From Asaia bogorensis (GTDB lineage Bacteria; Pseudomonadota; Alphaproteobacteria; Reyranellales; Reyranellaceae): a stretch of 64,000 nt of DNA. A program made the translations under genes and the position numbers. The notes under the pieces are model-generated. The model was given only the letters and a program-made list of their open reading frames with translations. It ran no database searches and had not been told where the DNA came from. The stretch covers positions 25,928-89,927 of the forward strand of contig CAMDCE010000015.1 in assembly GCA_945889625.1 (NCBI GenBank), written 5' to 3'. Below are positions 41,044 to 49,540 of the stretch, in pieces; the first letter of the stretch is position 1, and each line of letters starts with the position of its first letter.

Positions 41044-42330
41044 TCAGCCCATGACGAGCTTCGGCAGGCTCAGGGCCAAATCGGGATAGACCATCAGCAG
41101 GGCGATCAGCAGCATCATGGCGCCGACGAACGGCAAGGCGCCCCAGATGACGTCGGCGATCGGGCCTCGCTCGCGCATGCCCTGCACGACGTAGAGGTTG
41201 AGACCGACCGGCGGAGTAACCAAGGCTGCTTCTATCAGCACCGTCAGCACGACACCCCACCAGATCGGATCCCAGCCGAGATTAATGATGATTGGATAGA
41301 TGAACGGTGTCGTTAGAATCATCATGGAGATCGTCTCCATGAAGCAGCCCAGGATCAGGTAGAAGACGATGATCAGCACGAGCGTGCCGTGTTTGCCCAG
41401 GCCCAATCCCTCGATCAGCTTGCCGATGCCATCGGTGAAGCCGATGGAGGCGAGCACGAAGTTCAGGAACTGCGCCGCCATGATGATCAGCATGATCATG
41501 GCGGTTGTCCGCATCGTGCCTTCCAGCACGGCGCGCATCATGGTCCAGTTCAGGCGGCGCTCCACGGCCGCCAGGACGAGCGCCGCCAGAACGCCGAGCG
41601 ACGCAGCCTCTGTCGGCGTCGCCCAACCAGCATAGATCGAGCCAACGACGACGAAGAAAATGAAGAGCGGTGCGACTAGGTCCTTCAGCGAATAGAGCCT
41701 GCTTCTCCAGCTCGTCTCGATCGGCATTCCCCCCTTCTCCGGCCGCAGCAGGCAGGCGACCAGGACGTAGACCATGAACAGTCCGGCCAGCAGGACGCCC
41801 GGTAGCATGCCCGCCAGATAGAGGCGTGGTACCGAAGTGTTGGTCAGCAAGCCGTAGAGGATGAAGTTGATCGAGGGCGGAATCAGGATGCCGAGCGTGC
41901 CGCCCGCCGCAATGGTTCCCAGAAACAGCCGTTCATCGTACTTGCGCTGCGCGATCTGCGGCAACGCAACGACGCCGACCGTGGCGGCAGTCGCCACGCT
42001 CGAGCCGGACGTCGCGGCGAACATCGCGCAGGTACCGATATTTGCGTGCATCAGGCCACCGGGCAACCACGACAGCCATTGGGCGATCGCGGCATAGACC
42101 CGCTCGGCGATGCCGGAGCGCAGCAGGATCTCGCCCAGCATGACAAACAGGGGAATGGCGATCAGGATATATTCGGAGCTGGAGTTCCACAGGATCTCGC
42201 CCATCGCGAGATAGAGCGGCGACGACGAATAGAATTGGTTCAGCGCCAGCCCCAGCACGCCCATCGTTGCTGCAATGGGCACGCTGATGGCAAGCAGGAC
42301 GATCAGCATCACGAGCGCATTGACAAGCAT
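41044..42330 (-). CDS. TRAP transporter large permease (DctM)
   Basis: Twelve-TM-type DctM subunit of a tripartite ATP-independent periplasmic transporter, 428 aa, mostly hydrophobic. Conserved pieces are FAATSGSSVATAATVG, GGTLGILIPPSINFILYG, YAGWATPTEAASLGV and TPPVGLNLYVVQG. It drives Na+- or H+-coupled uptake of an organic acid; substrate unknown. Last gene of dctPQM here, 5 nt after DctQ. Confidence 0.96.
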   Translation of the reverse strand: MLVNALVMLIVLLAISVPIAATMGVLGLALNQFYSSSPLYLAMGEILWNSSSEYILIAIPLFVMLGEILLRSGIAERVYAAIAQWLSWLPGGLMHANIGTCAMFAATSGSSVATAATVGVVALPQIAQRKYDERLFLGTIAAGGTLGILIPPSINFILYGLLTNTSVPRLYLAGMLPGVLLAGLFMVYVLVACLLRPEKGGMPIETSWRSRLYSLKDLVAPLFIFFVVVGSIYAGWATPTEAASLGVLAALVLAAVERRLNWTMMRAVLEGTMRTTAMIMLIIMAAQFLNFVLASIGFTDGIGKLIEGLGLGKHGTLVLIIVFYLILGCFMETISMMILTTPFIYPIIINLGWDPIWWGVVLTVLIEAALVTPPVGLNLYVVQGMRERGPIADVIWGALPFVGAMMLLIALLMVYPDLALSLPKLVMG

Positions 42331-42335
42331 CGACC

Positions 42336-42950
42336 CTACCTTCTCGTCTCGATCGTTGCGTCACGATGCTTGCCGATGGCTATGCCCAGGCTAGAAAGTT
42401 CGCCTTCGATTTCCTCGTCCTGCGACGCCACGCCGGCGGTCTGGCCGGCTGTCAGGTAGTCGCCGCGGCGCAGCGCCAGCGCCGTCCTGGCGAGCGCGAC
42501 GCAGATCGAGAACAGGAACAGCGCCAACCCGAACATCCAGGGAATCTGCGGCAGCGACAGCGGCGTCCGCAGCGGCGTGTTTGAGCGATTCCACTCGACG
42601 TAGTTCGAAAAGGTGAGATCGAAACATCGATCGAGCATGGCGACCGTCACAACGCCGAGGGTGACCAGCGACAACACATCCAGGGCGGCCCGCAGGCGCG
42701 GGCCGAGGTGGAGATAAAGCGCGTCGATGCGGACGTGCCCGCGGGTCACCAGCACGTGCGCCATCGACAGGGTCGTTCCGATGGCGAACAGATATCCCGC
42801 CAACTCGTCCGACCCCGAATAGACGAAGGTCAGGAACTTCCGGGAGATGACTTCCGCTGAGACCAGCAGGGCGGCAACGAGCAATAGGGCGCCGCCAATG
42901 AAGGCGAAGAACCGCGAAACCTTCGCCGTTGTGTTCCAGATATTTTCCAT
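42336..42950 (-). CDS. TRAP transporter small permease (DctQ)
   Basis: Four-TM DctQ subunit, about 204 aa from the ATG at 42950 (ATG at 42971 also possible). Hydrophobic segments begin near residues 15, 50, 90 and 135; SAEVISRKFL, GSDELAGYLF and THGHVRIDAL-like VTRGHVRIDAL are the family motifs. The tail (170-204) is charged and not conserved. It pairs with DctM. Confidence 0.92.
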   Translation of the reverse strand: MENIWNTTAKVSRFFAFIGGALLLVAALLVSAEVISRKFLTFVYSGSDELAGYLFAIGTTLSMAHVLVTRGHVRIDALYLHLGPRLRAALDVLSLVTLGVVTVAMLDRCFDLTFSNYVEWNRSNTPLRTPLSLPQIPWMFGLALFLFSICVALARTALALRRGDYLTAGQTAGVASQDEEIEGELSSLGIAIGKHRDATIETRR

Positions 42951-43006
42951 GGAAATCACAGGCCCCGGCATCGTACGATTCCGGGGCCCCATTCGTCCTG
43001 GCTTCG

Positions 43007-44059
43007 CTACTTGGCCTTCGCCGTCAGGCCGTACTGCTTGCCGATCGTGTCGGTCCACTTGGCCGCACACTCGGCGCCGCAACGGCCCGCCCAGGCAGGC
43101 AGAACCACGTCGTTGAGCACCTGGTCGCGCGCCTTGAGGTCCGCGTCGGACGGCTTTACCAGCTTGAGCTTGCCCGGGGTGCCCTGCGTGCATTTGCCTT
43201 GGCCGGTCGTACAGGCCACGCCCTCCTCGGTCTCGTCCTCGACGGCCTTCCATGACTTGTCGGAGAGCTTGGCCATCTCCTTCTTGATCAGGTCCTGGGT
43301 GGCCGGATTGAGCTTCTCCCATGTCCTGATGCTGACCACCCAGACCGAGGCCGTGAAGCCGACGGGCAGACGGAAGAGCGTGCTGGTCACGTCATGCCAC
43401 TTCGCCTTGTAAGCCGGCATCGTGCCGGTGATGCCGCAATCCACGACGCCCTTCTCGAGCGCTGGCACGACCTCGCCGAAGGCGATGGTGACGGCCGAGC
43501 CGCCGAAGCCCTTTACGATGTCGGCCTGCGAAGAACCTTGCACGCGCACCTTCTTGCCCTTGAGATCGGCGACGCTCTTGATGTCGCCGCGACAGTAGAA
43601 GTTCTGCTCGGGCCAGGTGAAGGTGCCCAGCACCAAGGCGCCGTGCCGCTCGCGCATCACCTTCTGCATTTCCGGCATCCAGGCGTCGATGATCTCGCGG
43701 CTCATCTTGAAGGTGCGCGCCACACCGGCAATGTCGACCGCCTCCACGATTGCCGCGCCGTCATCGACGTAGATCGGCAGGGCGGCAGCGAAGTCGTACA
43801 CGCCGCTCTTGAGCAGGCGCAGAACTTCAGTGCCCTTCAGGTTGAGTTCGGTGACTGACTTGATGTTGCCCGACAGCTTGTTGCCTGAAGCGGCGGGAAG
43901 TTCCTGCTCCCAGAACGGCACTTCCAGCATCTTCCAGTTGGTCAGAAAGTTCCACGTCCCGATAACGTTGAATTTCTTCTGCTCTATGCCTTGGGCATTG
44001 GCCGTGGCACCGGCAAACATCAATACGGCCGCTGCGGACGCCGTCAGAAATCGACGCAT
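43007..44059 (-). CDS. TRAP transporter substrate-binding protein (DctP)
   Basis: Periplasmic binding protein, 350 aa, with a Sec signal peptide (MRRFLTASAAAVLMFAGATANA, cleavage near 22). The DctP fold shows KGKKVRVQGSSQADIVKGFGGSAVTI with the Arg that normally bonds a carboxylate, and GVVDCGITGTMPAYKAKWHDV. Ligand is probably a carboxylate; the neighbouring aldolase and oxidase suggest a keto or amino acid derivative, which is inference. Confidence 0.93.
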   Translation of the reverse strand: MRRFLTASAAAVLMFAGATANAQGIEQKKFNVIGTWNFLTNWKMLEVPFWEQELPAASGNKLSGNIKSVTELNLKGTEVLRLLKSGVYDFAAALPIYVDDGAAIVEAVDIAGVARTFKMSREIIDAWMPEMQKVMRERHGALVLGTFTWPEQNFYCRGDIKSVADLKGKKVRVQGSSQADIVKGFGGSAVTIAFGEVVPALEKGVVDCGITGTMPAYKAKWHDVTSTLFRLPVGFTASVWVVSIRTWEKLNPATQDLIKKEMAKLSDKSWKAVEDETEEGVACTTGQGKCTQGTPGKLKLVKPSDADLKARDQVLNDVVLPAWAGRCGAECAAKWTDTIGKQYGLTAKAK

Positions 44060-44148
44060 GCTCTCCTCCCTGATTCATTGTGCCTTTTTTTAACCCTTCA
44101 GAGCCTAACGCATTCCAGCAGGAATTGGCCAGTGCCGAGTACGGAACG

Positions 44149-44324
44149 CGCCCACGCCAAGGCGTTCGGCGCCTGCCGGAGGAACAAGCTGGCCTTCCTC
44201 GAAGGTGCGGTGCCTGACAAGATCGCAGCCAGCCTCGATGGAGGCACGTCTGGGTCATCAGCGGCCACAAACCCGAATCGGCCAAGGTGGCTGGGCGCAC
44301 CGGAAGCGGGCGATACCCGTCTGG
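44149..44324 (+). pseudogene. Remnant of an HpcH/HpaI aldolase 3' end
   Basis: Reads AHAKAFGACRRNKLAFLEGA, then PDKIAASLDGG, parallel to RAKVFGACKKNKLAFLEGA...ASLDEG of the intact aldolase at 40147-41031. It then shifts frame to VISGHKPESAK and again to AHRKRAIPVW, with TGG where the stop should be. Two indels and no start make it nonfunctional. It lies in the same orientation as the intact gene, on the other side of the TRAP operon. Confidence 0.85.
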
Positions 44325-44343
44325 CAAATCGCGGAGGAGCGCC

Positions 44344-46044
44344 GTGGCGAAAGCGACGAGACGAAAGCAGACACAGCGTGGCGGCCTCAGTGGGATGACC
44401 CGCCACGAACTGGCCGCGCTCCCCCTCGTCATCGGCACCGTCGCGACAGGGCCGGCCGCGGCGCAAGCCGGGATCGCGGTCGACAACGCCTCGCTCTCCG
44501 ACGTGCAGCAGGCACTGGCTCAGGGAAAGATCACGTCGCGCGCCCTCACCCGGGCCTATCTGGCACGCATCGAGTCCTATGACCGCGCGGGGCCGAGCCT
44601 CAACTCCGTGCGCGAGATCAATCCCGACGCGCTTTCGATCGCCGGCCGCTTCGATGGCGTGAAGCCGTCACCAAAGCAGCCGCTCGCCGGTGTGCCTATC
44701 CTGGTCAAGGACAACATCGCGACGGGCGACAGACAGCACACGACCGCGGGCTCGCTGGCGCTCGAGACGGCGCGCGCCAAGGACGACTCGACCGTCGTCA
44801 AGCGATTGCGCGCCGCGGGTGCGGTGATCCTCGGCAAGGCTAATCTGACCGAGTTCGCCAACATCCTCGCGATCGACATGCCGTCGGGCTACAGCTCGCT
44901 GGGCGGCCAGGTGAAGAATCCCTACTCGCCACGGCTGCTCGACGACCGAGGCATCCCGGTCGTGCAGCCGGGCGGATCGAGCTCGGGCTCGGCGGTGGCC
45001 GTCGCGGCCGGGCTCTGCGCGGCGGCGATCGGCAGCGAGACCTCGGGTTCGCTGCTCAGCCCCGCGACGAACAACGGCCTGGTCACCGTGAAACCCACGG
45101 TCGGGCTGATCAGCCGCGCCGGCATCCTGCCGATCTCGCACAGCCAGGACACCGCGGGTCCCATGACGCGCACCGTGCGCGACGCGGCGATCCTGCTGAA
45201 CGTGATGGCGGCACGCGATCCGCTCGATCCCGCGACGCAACCGCTGCGGCGGCCCGCCGACTACACCGCGGGCCTCGACAAGGCGGGACTGAAAGGCACC
45301 CGCATCGGCGTGCCGAGCGATCCCTCCGATCCGCACAACGATCCCTACATGGGCAAGCTGCCGCCACGCTCGGCAATGGTGATGGCCGACGCGATCACCG
45401 TGCTGCAGGACGCCGGCGCCACGATCGTGCGCGCCAGCATGCCGACCGCGGGCTGGATCGGCGGGCCGGGCACGACGATGAACGTGCTCAACCGCAATCC
45501 GCTCAGCCGAAACAAGGGCAATCTCGCCACGCCGCCGATCGTCTTCATCTACGAGCTGAAGCACGATCTCAATCTCTACCTGCGCAACTGGGCGACCGGC
45601 ACGAAGATGAAGACGATGGCCGACATCATCGCCTTCAACAAAGCCAACGCCGGCAAGGCGCTGCGCTTCGGCCAGGACCTGTTCCTTGCGGCCCAGGCGA
45701 CAAAGGGCGATTTGTCGGAGCTCGAATATCGCTCAGCTCGGGCAATGGATCTGCTGTCCGCCAAGGAACGCGGGATGGATGCCTACATGGCCGAGCACAA
45801 GCTCGACGCCGTGCTGTTTCCCGGCACCGCAGGAGCGGCAATCGCCGCCAAGGCCGGATATCCCAGCGTCCAGGTGCCGGCCGGCTTCATCTCCGGCGTC
45901 GACGGCAAGGAGACGCCGGACTATCCGCTCGGCATCACCTTTGCCGGCCGCGCCTGGAGCGAAGCCAAGTTGCTGCGTCTGGCCTACGCCTACGAGCAGG
46001 CCTCGAACGCCCGGCGTCCGCCGCCCGACCTGCCGGCGCTGTAA
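44344..46044 (+). CDS. Amidase signature-family hydrolase, probably exported
   Basis: Amidase, 566 aa from GTG at 44344 with GGAGGAG 4 nt upstream; ATG at 44395 is the alternative. The N-terminus has basic residues (TRRKQTQR) then a hydrophobic stretch ending AAAQAG, so it may be secreted. Catalytic Lys is in VPILVKDNI and the Ser-cisSer pair in GGSSSGSAVAVAAG and GSETSGSLLSPA. Readings starting further upstream pick up the aldolase remnant. Amide substrate unknown. Confidence 0.92.
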   Translation: MAKATRRKQTQRGGLSGMTRHELAALPLVIGTVATGPAAAQAGIAVDNASLSDVQQALAQGKITSRALTRAYLARIESYDRAGPSLNSVREINPDALSIAGRFDGVKPSPKQPLAGVPILVKDNIATGDRQHTTAGSLALETARAKDDSTVVKRLRAAGAVILGKANLTEFANILAIDMPSGYSSLGGQVKNPYSPRLLDDRGIPVVQPGGSSSGSAVAVAAGLCAAAIGSETSGSLLSPATNNGLVTVKPTVGLISRAGILPISHSQDTAGPMTRTVRDAAILLNVMAARDPLDPATQPLRRPADYTAGLDKAGLKGTRIGVPSDPSDPHNDPYMGKLPPRSAMVMADAITVLQDAGATIVRASMPTAGWIGGPGTTMNVLNRNPLSRNKGNLATPPIVFIYELKHDLNLYLRNWATGTKMKTMADIIAFNKANAGKALRFGQDLFLAAQATKGDLSELEYRSARAMDLLSAKERGMDAYMAEHKLDAVLFPGTAGAAIAAKAGYPSVQVPAGFISGVDGKETPDYPLGITFAGRAWSEAKLLRLAYAYEQASNARRPPPDLPAL

Positions 46045-46050
46045 CCGGGC

Positions 46051-46572
46051 GTGATCGACACGGCTCGCATATGCCTTCGCTGCTGGCGGGAGGCCGACCG
46101 GGAGGCCTTCGCGGCGATGAACGCTCATCCTGAGCTAATGCTCGACCAGGGAGGCCCGCTCAGCCGGGCCGCCAGCGACGCCAAGCTCGACCGTTACGCG
46201 GCAGCATTCAGTCGATACGGTTTCTGTCGCTGGGCCATTGAGAGCCGCGACGGCGCCTTTCTCGGCTATTGCGGCGTCATGCCCTCACCCGACGCTCATC
46301 CGCTCGGGCCCCACTTCGAGATCGGCTGGCGACTCGTTCAAAGCGCCTGGGGCCACGGCTACGCCACGGAAGCTGCCGGCGCGGCGCTGAGCGACGCCTT
46401 CACCCGCGTCGGTATGCGCGAAGTCCTCGCCTATACGGCCTCCGACAATCTCCGGTCGCAGCGCGTGATGGAGCGACTGCAGCTGCACCGGGATTCCTCG
46501 CGCGATTTCACGGCAGACTATGACCGCGTCGCGGGTTGGCGCGGTCTGGTCTGGGTCGCGCGACCTTCTTGA
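46051..46572 (+). CDS. GNAT-family N-acetyltransferase (RimJ/RimL type)
   Basis: Acetyl-CoA-dependent acetyltransferase, 173 aa, GTG start 6 nt after the amidase stop. The N-terminal LRCWREADREAFAAMNAHPE and the motif A GWRLVQSAWGHGYATEAAGAAL, then TASDNLRSQRVMERLQL, are the RimJ/RimL pattern. Substrate unknown. Cotranscribed with the amidase. Confidence 0.93.
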   Translation: MIDTARICLRCWREADREAFAAMNAHPELMLDQGGPLSRAASDAKLDRYAAAFSRYGFCRWAIESRDGAFLGYCGVMPSPDAHPLGPHFEIGWRLVQSAWGHGYATEAAGAALSDAFTRVGMREVLAYTASDNLRSQRVMERLQLHRDSSRDFTADYDRVAGWRGLVWVARPS

Positions 46573-46684
46573 AGGCTTTGTAATATTGTTTCTGCGGGGG
46601 TGTGGCTGGATTCTGGACGAATTGCCTAAAACCCTTTCACCATCGGTATCGGAACCGTCCAGACGAATCTGGACGATCTGGTCA

Positions 46685-48301
46685 CTACACCGCGATGACC
46701 ACGCCGTCGTGGCCGGGGTCGGCGCCGCCGTCGAGGCCGTCGTCATGGACGCGGATGCCGTGGACGGCGGCGAAGCCGAAGCCGTAGGGGCTGCGCACCA
46801 CGGGATAGCCCTGCCCCTTCAGCTCGCGCTCGACCCTGAACTGGACGCGGTTGGAGATGTCGATCGTGTCCGACGTCGCCGAAAAGCGCGGTGCACTCAC
46901 CGCCTCGACCATGGTCATGTCGAAATCGAGAGCGTTCAGGATGACATGCAGCACGCCCATGGCGATCTGCGTGGCGCCAGGCGCGCCGATGATCATGTGT
47001 GGCTGGCTTCCCTTGAAGAGGATCGAGGGCACGACCGAGCTGAAGCGGGCCTTGCCCGGCGCGATCGAGCCGGCGCGACCCGGCCGCGGATCGAACACGC
47101 CCATGCAGCCGTTGTACATGAAGCCCAACCCCGGCGTGATCACACCCGAAGGCATGCCGAGCGAATGGGTCATGGTGAAGCAGTTGCCGTCCTCGTCGAT
47201 GCAGGAGATGTGCGTGGTGTCCTTGGAGACCGCGCCCGAGTTGAAGCGCAGCACCTCGGCCTTCACGCCATGCTTAATCTCGCTCGCCATCTCCCGGGCG
47301 TAGGCCTTTGACGTGAGCTTCTCGACCGGCACCTTCACGAACTTCGGATCGCCGACATGCGCGTCCTTGTCGATGGTGGCACGCTTCATGGCTTCCGAGA
47401 CGACCCGCAGGTACTCCGTCGAGTTATGCTCCATGCTGCGGAGATTGAAATTCTCAAGGATGTTCAGCATCTCGAGCAGCATGACGCCGCCGCCCGGCGG
47501 CTGGTTGGTCGAGACCTTGTAGCCGCGATAGTCGCCCCACAGCGGTGGATTGCGCACCGTCTTCCAGGCCTTGAGATCGTCGAGCGACAGCAGCGCCTCG
47601 TTCTTTTTCATATCGTCGGCGATCGCCCGGGCGATCTCGCCCAAATAAAAGACGTCAGAGCCGCCCCTAGCGATGGCGCGCAAGGTCTGGCCGTAGTCGC
47701 GGTTGACCACCGCGTCGCCCACCCGCTTGGGGTTCCCATCGGGCCGGCAGTAGAGCGCGCGCGCCGCCGGGGTGAATCCGGTGCGCTCGAAATTGGGCGC
47801 GCGGCCGAAGGCGCCGTCGTCGGACCACCAGTAATGAACGTGCGGCCGCACCGTCCAGCCGTTCTCGGCCCAGTGGATGGCGGGCTCGACGACGCGCGAC
47901 CACGGCAGGCTGCCGTGCTCCTTGTGGGCGTCGTAGTACATCTTGAGATTGGCCGGGGCGCAGATCGACCGGTAGCCGATGTCGTTCACTCGCCCCTTCA
48001 GGATGAAGCCGTAGCCGTCGCGCGCCTCGCTCTCGATCAGGTTGGCCCACATGTCGGGCCGCGCGGCCAGCGGCGCCGGCGCATGGGCGTCGATGTAGCC
48101 GTGGAATTTCTTGCCCGGCATGTAGACGCCGCAGCTGCCGAAGCCCGCGATGCCGCACATCAGCGGATCGACCACCCCCTGAACCAGCGCACAGGCGATG
48201 CCGGCATCGACGGCATTGCCGCCTTCGCGCAGCACGTCGGCCCCCGCCTCCGTCGGTTCGGGCTGGGGTGCCACGATCATCGCCTTCTTGTGGTAACGCA
48301 T
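46685..48301 (-). CDS. Gamma-glutamyltransferase family protein
   Basis: Ntn-hydrolase of the gamma-glutamyltranspeptidase superfamily, 538 aa from the ATG at 48301. The predicted self-cleavage nucleophile is the Thr in KDTTHISCIDEDGN; GGNAVDAGIACAL and GMPSGVITPGLGFMYNGCM are further family blocks. No signal peptide is evident, so a cytoplasmic acylase or oxamate-type amidohydrolase role is as likely as glutathione breakdown. It is 8 nt from the deacetylase stop and shares its strand. Confidence 0.92.
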   Translation of the reverse strand: MRYHKKAMIVAPQPEPTEAGADVLREGGNAVDAGIACALVQGVVDPLMCGIAGFGSCGVYMPGKKFHGYIDAHAPAPLAARPDMWANLIESEARDGYGFILKGRVNDIGYRSICAPANLKMYYDAHKEHGSLPWSRVVEPAIHWAENGWTVRPHVHYWWSDDGAFGRAPNFERTGFTPAARALYCRPDGNPKRVGDAVVNRDYGQTLRAIARGGSDVFYLGEIARAIADDMKKNEALLSLDDLKAWKTVRNPPLWGDYRGYKVSTNQPPGGGVMLLEMLNILENFNLRSMEHNSTEYLRVVSEAMKRATIDKDAHVGDPKFVKVPVEKLTSKAYAREMASEIKHGVKAEVLRFNSGAVSKDTTHISCIDEDGNCFTMTHSLGMPSGVITPGLGFMYNGCMGVFDPRPGRAGSIAPGKARFSSVVPSILFKGSQPHMIIGAPGATQIAMGVLHVILNALDFDMTMVEAVSAPRFSATSDTIDISNRVQFRVERELKGQGYPVVRSPYGFGFAAVHGIRVHDDGLDGGADPGHDGVVIAV

Positions 48302-48309
48302 GGCGCTAC

Positions 48310-49458
48310 TCAATCCCAACCGTATCGCTTGCGCAACACGGCGGTCACCGGCGCCAGCGCCATGCCTTTCGCAGAGAGGGTCGGCAGCCATTCGGCGAGC
48401 GCCTGCAGGGTCGCCTCGTGGGGATGGCCGATCGCCACGACGAAGCCCTGGCGGCGCGCCACCGTCTCGACATCGGCAAGCTTGCGGCGCACCGCGTCGA
48501 TCGATTCGTCGTCGTCGAGGAAGACGTGGCGAACGATCGAGGGCACGCCCAGCTCCTGCGCCGTCTGGTCGGCGACCGACTGCGCCGTGGTGCGCGAATC
48601 GAGATACAGCAGCCCGCGCGCCTTCAGGAGGCGCAGCACCGTCTCCATGCCCGGCCGGAAGGTCGTGAAGCGGCTGCCCATGTGGTTGTTGACGCCGACA
48701 TAGTCGTCGAAGCTGTCGAGCGCCTGGGTGGTGCGCTGCTTCAGCTCGTTGTCCGTGAGCGACACCAGCAGCGCGTTGGGCCCGGGATCGTTGCGGCCGC
48801 TGGGCTCCATCGGCAGGTGCAGCATCAGCTCATGCCCACGCGCCCGCGCCGCGCGCGCCTGATCGCGCAGATCCTTGGCGTAGGGCAGCAGCGACATCGT
48901 GAGCGGCCCCGGCAGCTCCCAGGCACGCCTGGAGCGGGGCCGGTCGATCCCGACGTCGTCGATCACGATGGCGATCAGCGGTTTGCTGTTGAGGTCGCGG
49001 AACGGCACGGCGTTGCGCCACCAGGTCGCCGCGGCTGGCGCCGCTGGCGCCACGCTCGCGACGCGCGGTTTCTCTTCGAGCGTCGGCCGCGGCTTGCCGG
49101 GTTCCACGTCGGTGTATTTCGAAAGGCCAGGAATATCTTCAATGCGTGCGTATTTTGTTTCCGGCTCGGGTGGCGCGCCGCGCTTCATCTGCTCCAGGGT
49201 CTCGCGCGCGGCCCGCTCGCGATCGATCGAATCGAGGCGGCCCGCCGCCCAGTAGCCGCCCAACAGGCTGACGACGAACAGCACCACAATTGTCATGACG
49301 ATCGAGTGCGCGCGATGCGCCTTGATCCAGTCAATACAGGCGCGATAACGCGCCACGATTCGATCACTGAAACGGGCACTGAAATGGGCGCCAATACGCG
49401 GCGCTGCTTTCGGACTCTTTCTGTTCGACTTCCTGCTTCTGTTCTTCTTAGACGCCAT
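48310..49458 (-). CDS. Divergent polysaccharide deacetylase family protein (YibQ-like)
   Basis: Membrane-anchored protein, 382 aa from the ATG at 49458. A very basic N-terminus (KKNRSRKSNRK) precedes one TM helix (about 50-70), a linker with Pro/Ala, and a divergent NodB-like domain with IAIVIDDVGIDR, HELMLHLPMEP, VNNHMGSRF and YLDSRTT. In the family the domain faces the periplasm and acts on the envelope; the reaction is unproven. Confidence 0.9.
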   Translation of the reverse strand: MASKKNRSRKSNRKSPKAAPRIGAHFSARFSDRIVARYRACIDWIKAHRAHSIVMTIVVLFVVSLLGGYWAAGRLDSIDRERAARETLEQMKRGAPPEPETKYARIEDIPGLSKYTDVEPGKPRPTLEEKPRVASVAPAAPAAATWWRNAVPFRDLNSKPLIAIVIDDVGIDRPRSRRAWELPGPLTMSLLPYAKDLRDQARAARARGHELMLHLPMEPSGRNDPGPNALLVSLTDNELKQRTTQALDSFDDYVGVNNHMGSRFTTFRPGMETVLRLLKARGLLYLDSRTTAQSVADQTAQELGVPSIVRHVFLDDDESIDAVRRKLADVETVARRQGFVVAIGHPHEATLQALAEWLPTLSAKGMALAPVTAVLRKRYGWD

Positions 49459-49540
49459 CTGAACGTTCTGTCTCAACCCGTTGGCCAGCGGCCATTATTT
49501 TGCCTTAGTTCAGACTGCGCGACAAAACAAACGTTACAAT

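Noticed and set aside
43991..44398. 135-codon plus-strand frame upstream of the amidase as a gene
   Set aside because: Its only meaningful part is the aldolase remnant; the first part is antisense to the DctP signal peptide.
46657..46674. Hairpin GTCCAGA-CGAA-TCTGGAC as an intrinsic terminator for the GNAT and gamma-glutamyltransferase genes
   Set aside because: Stem is only 7 bp and no T-run follows on either strand.
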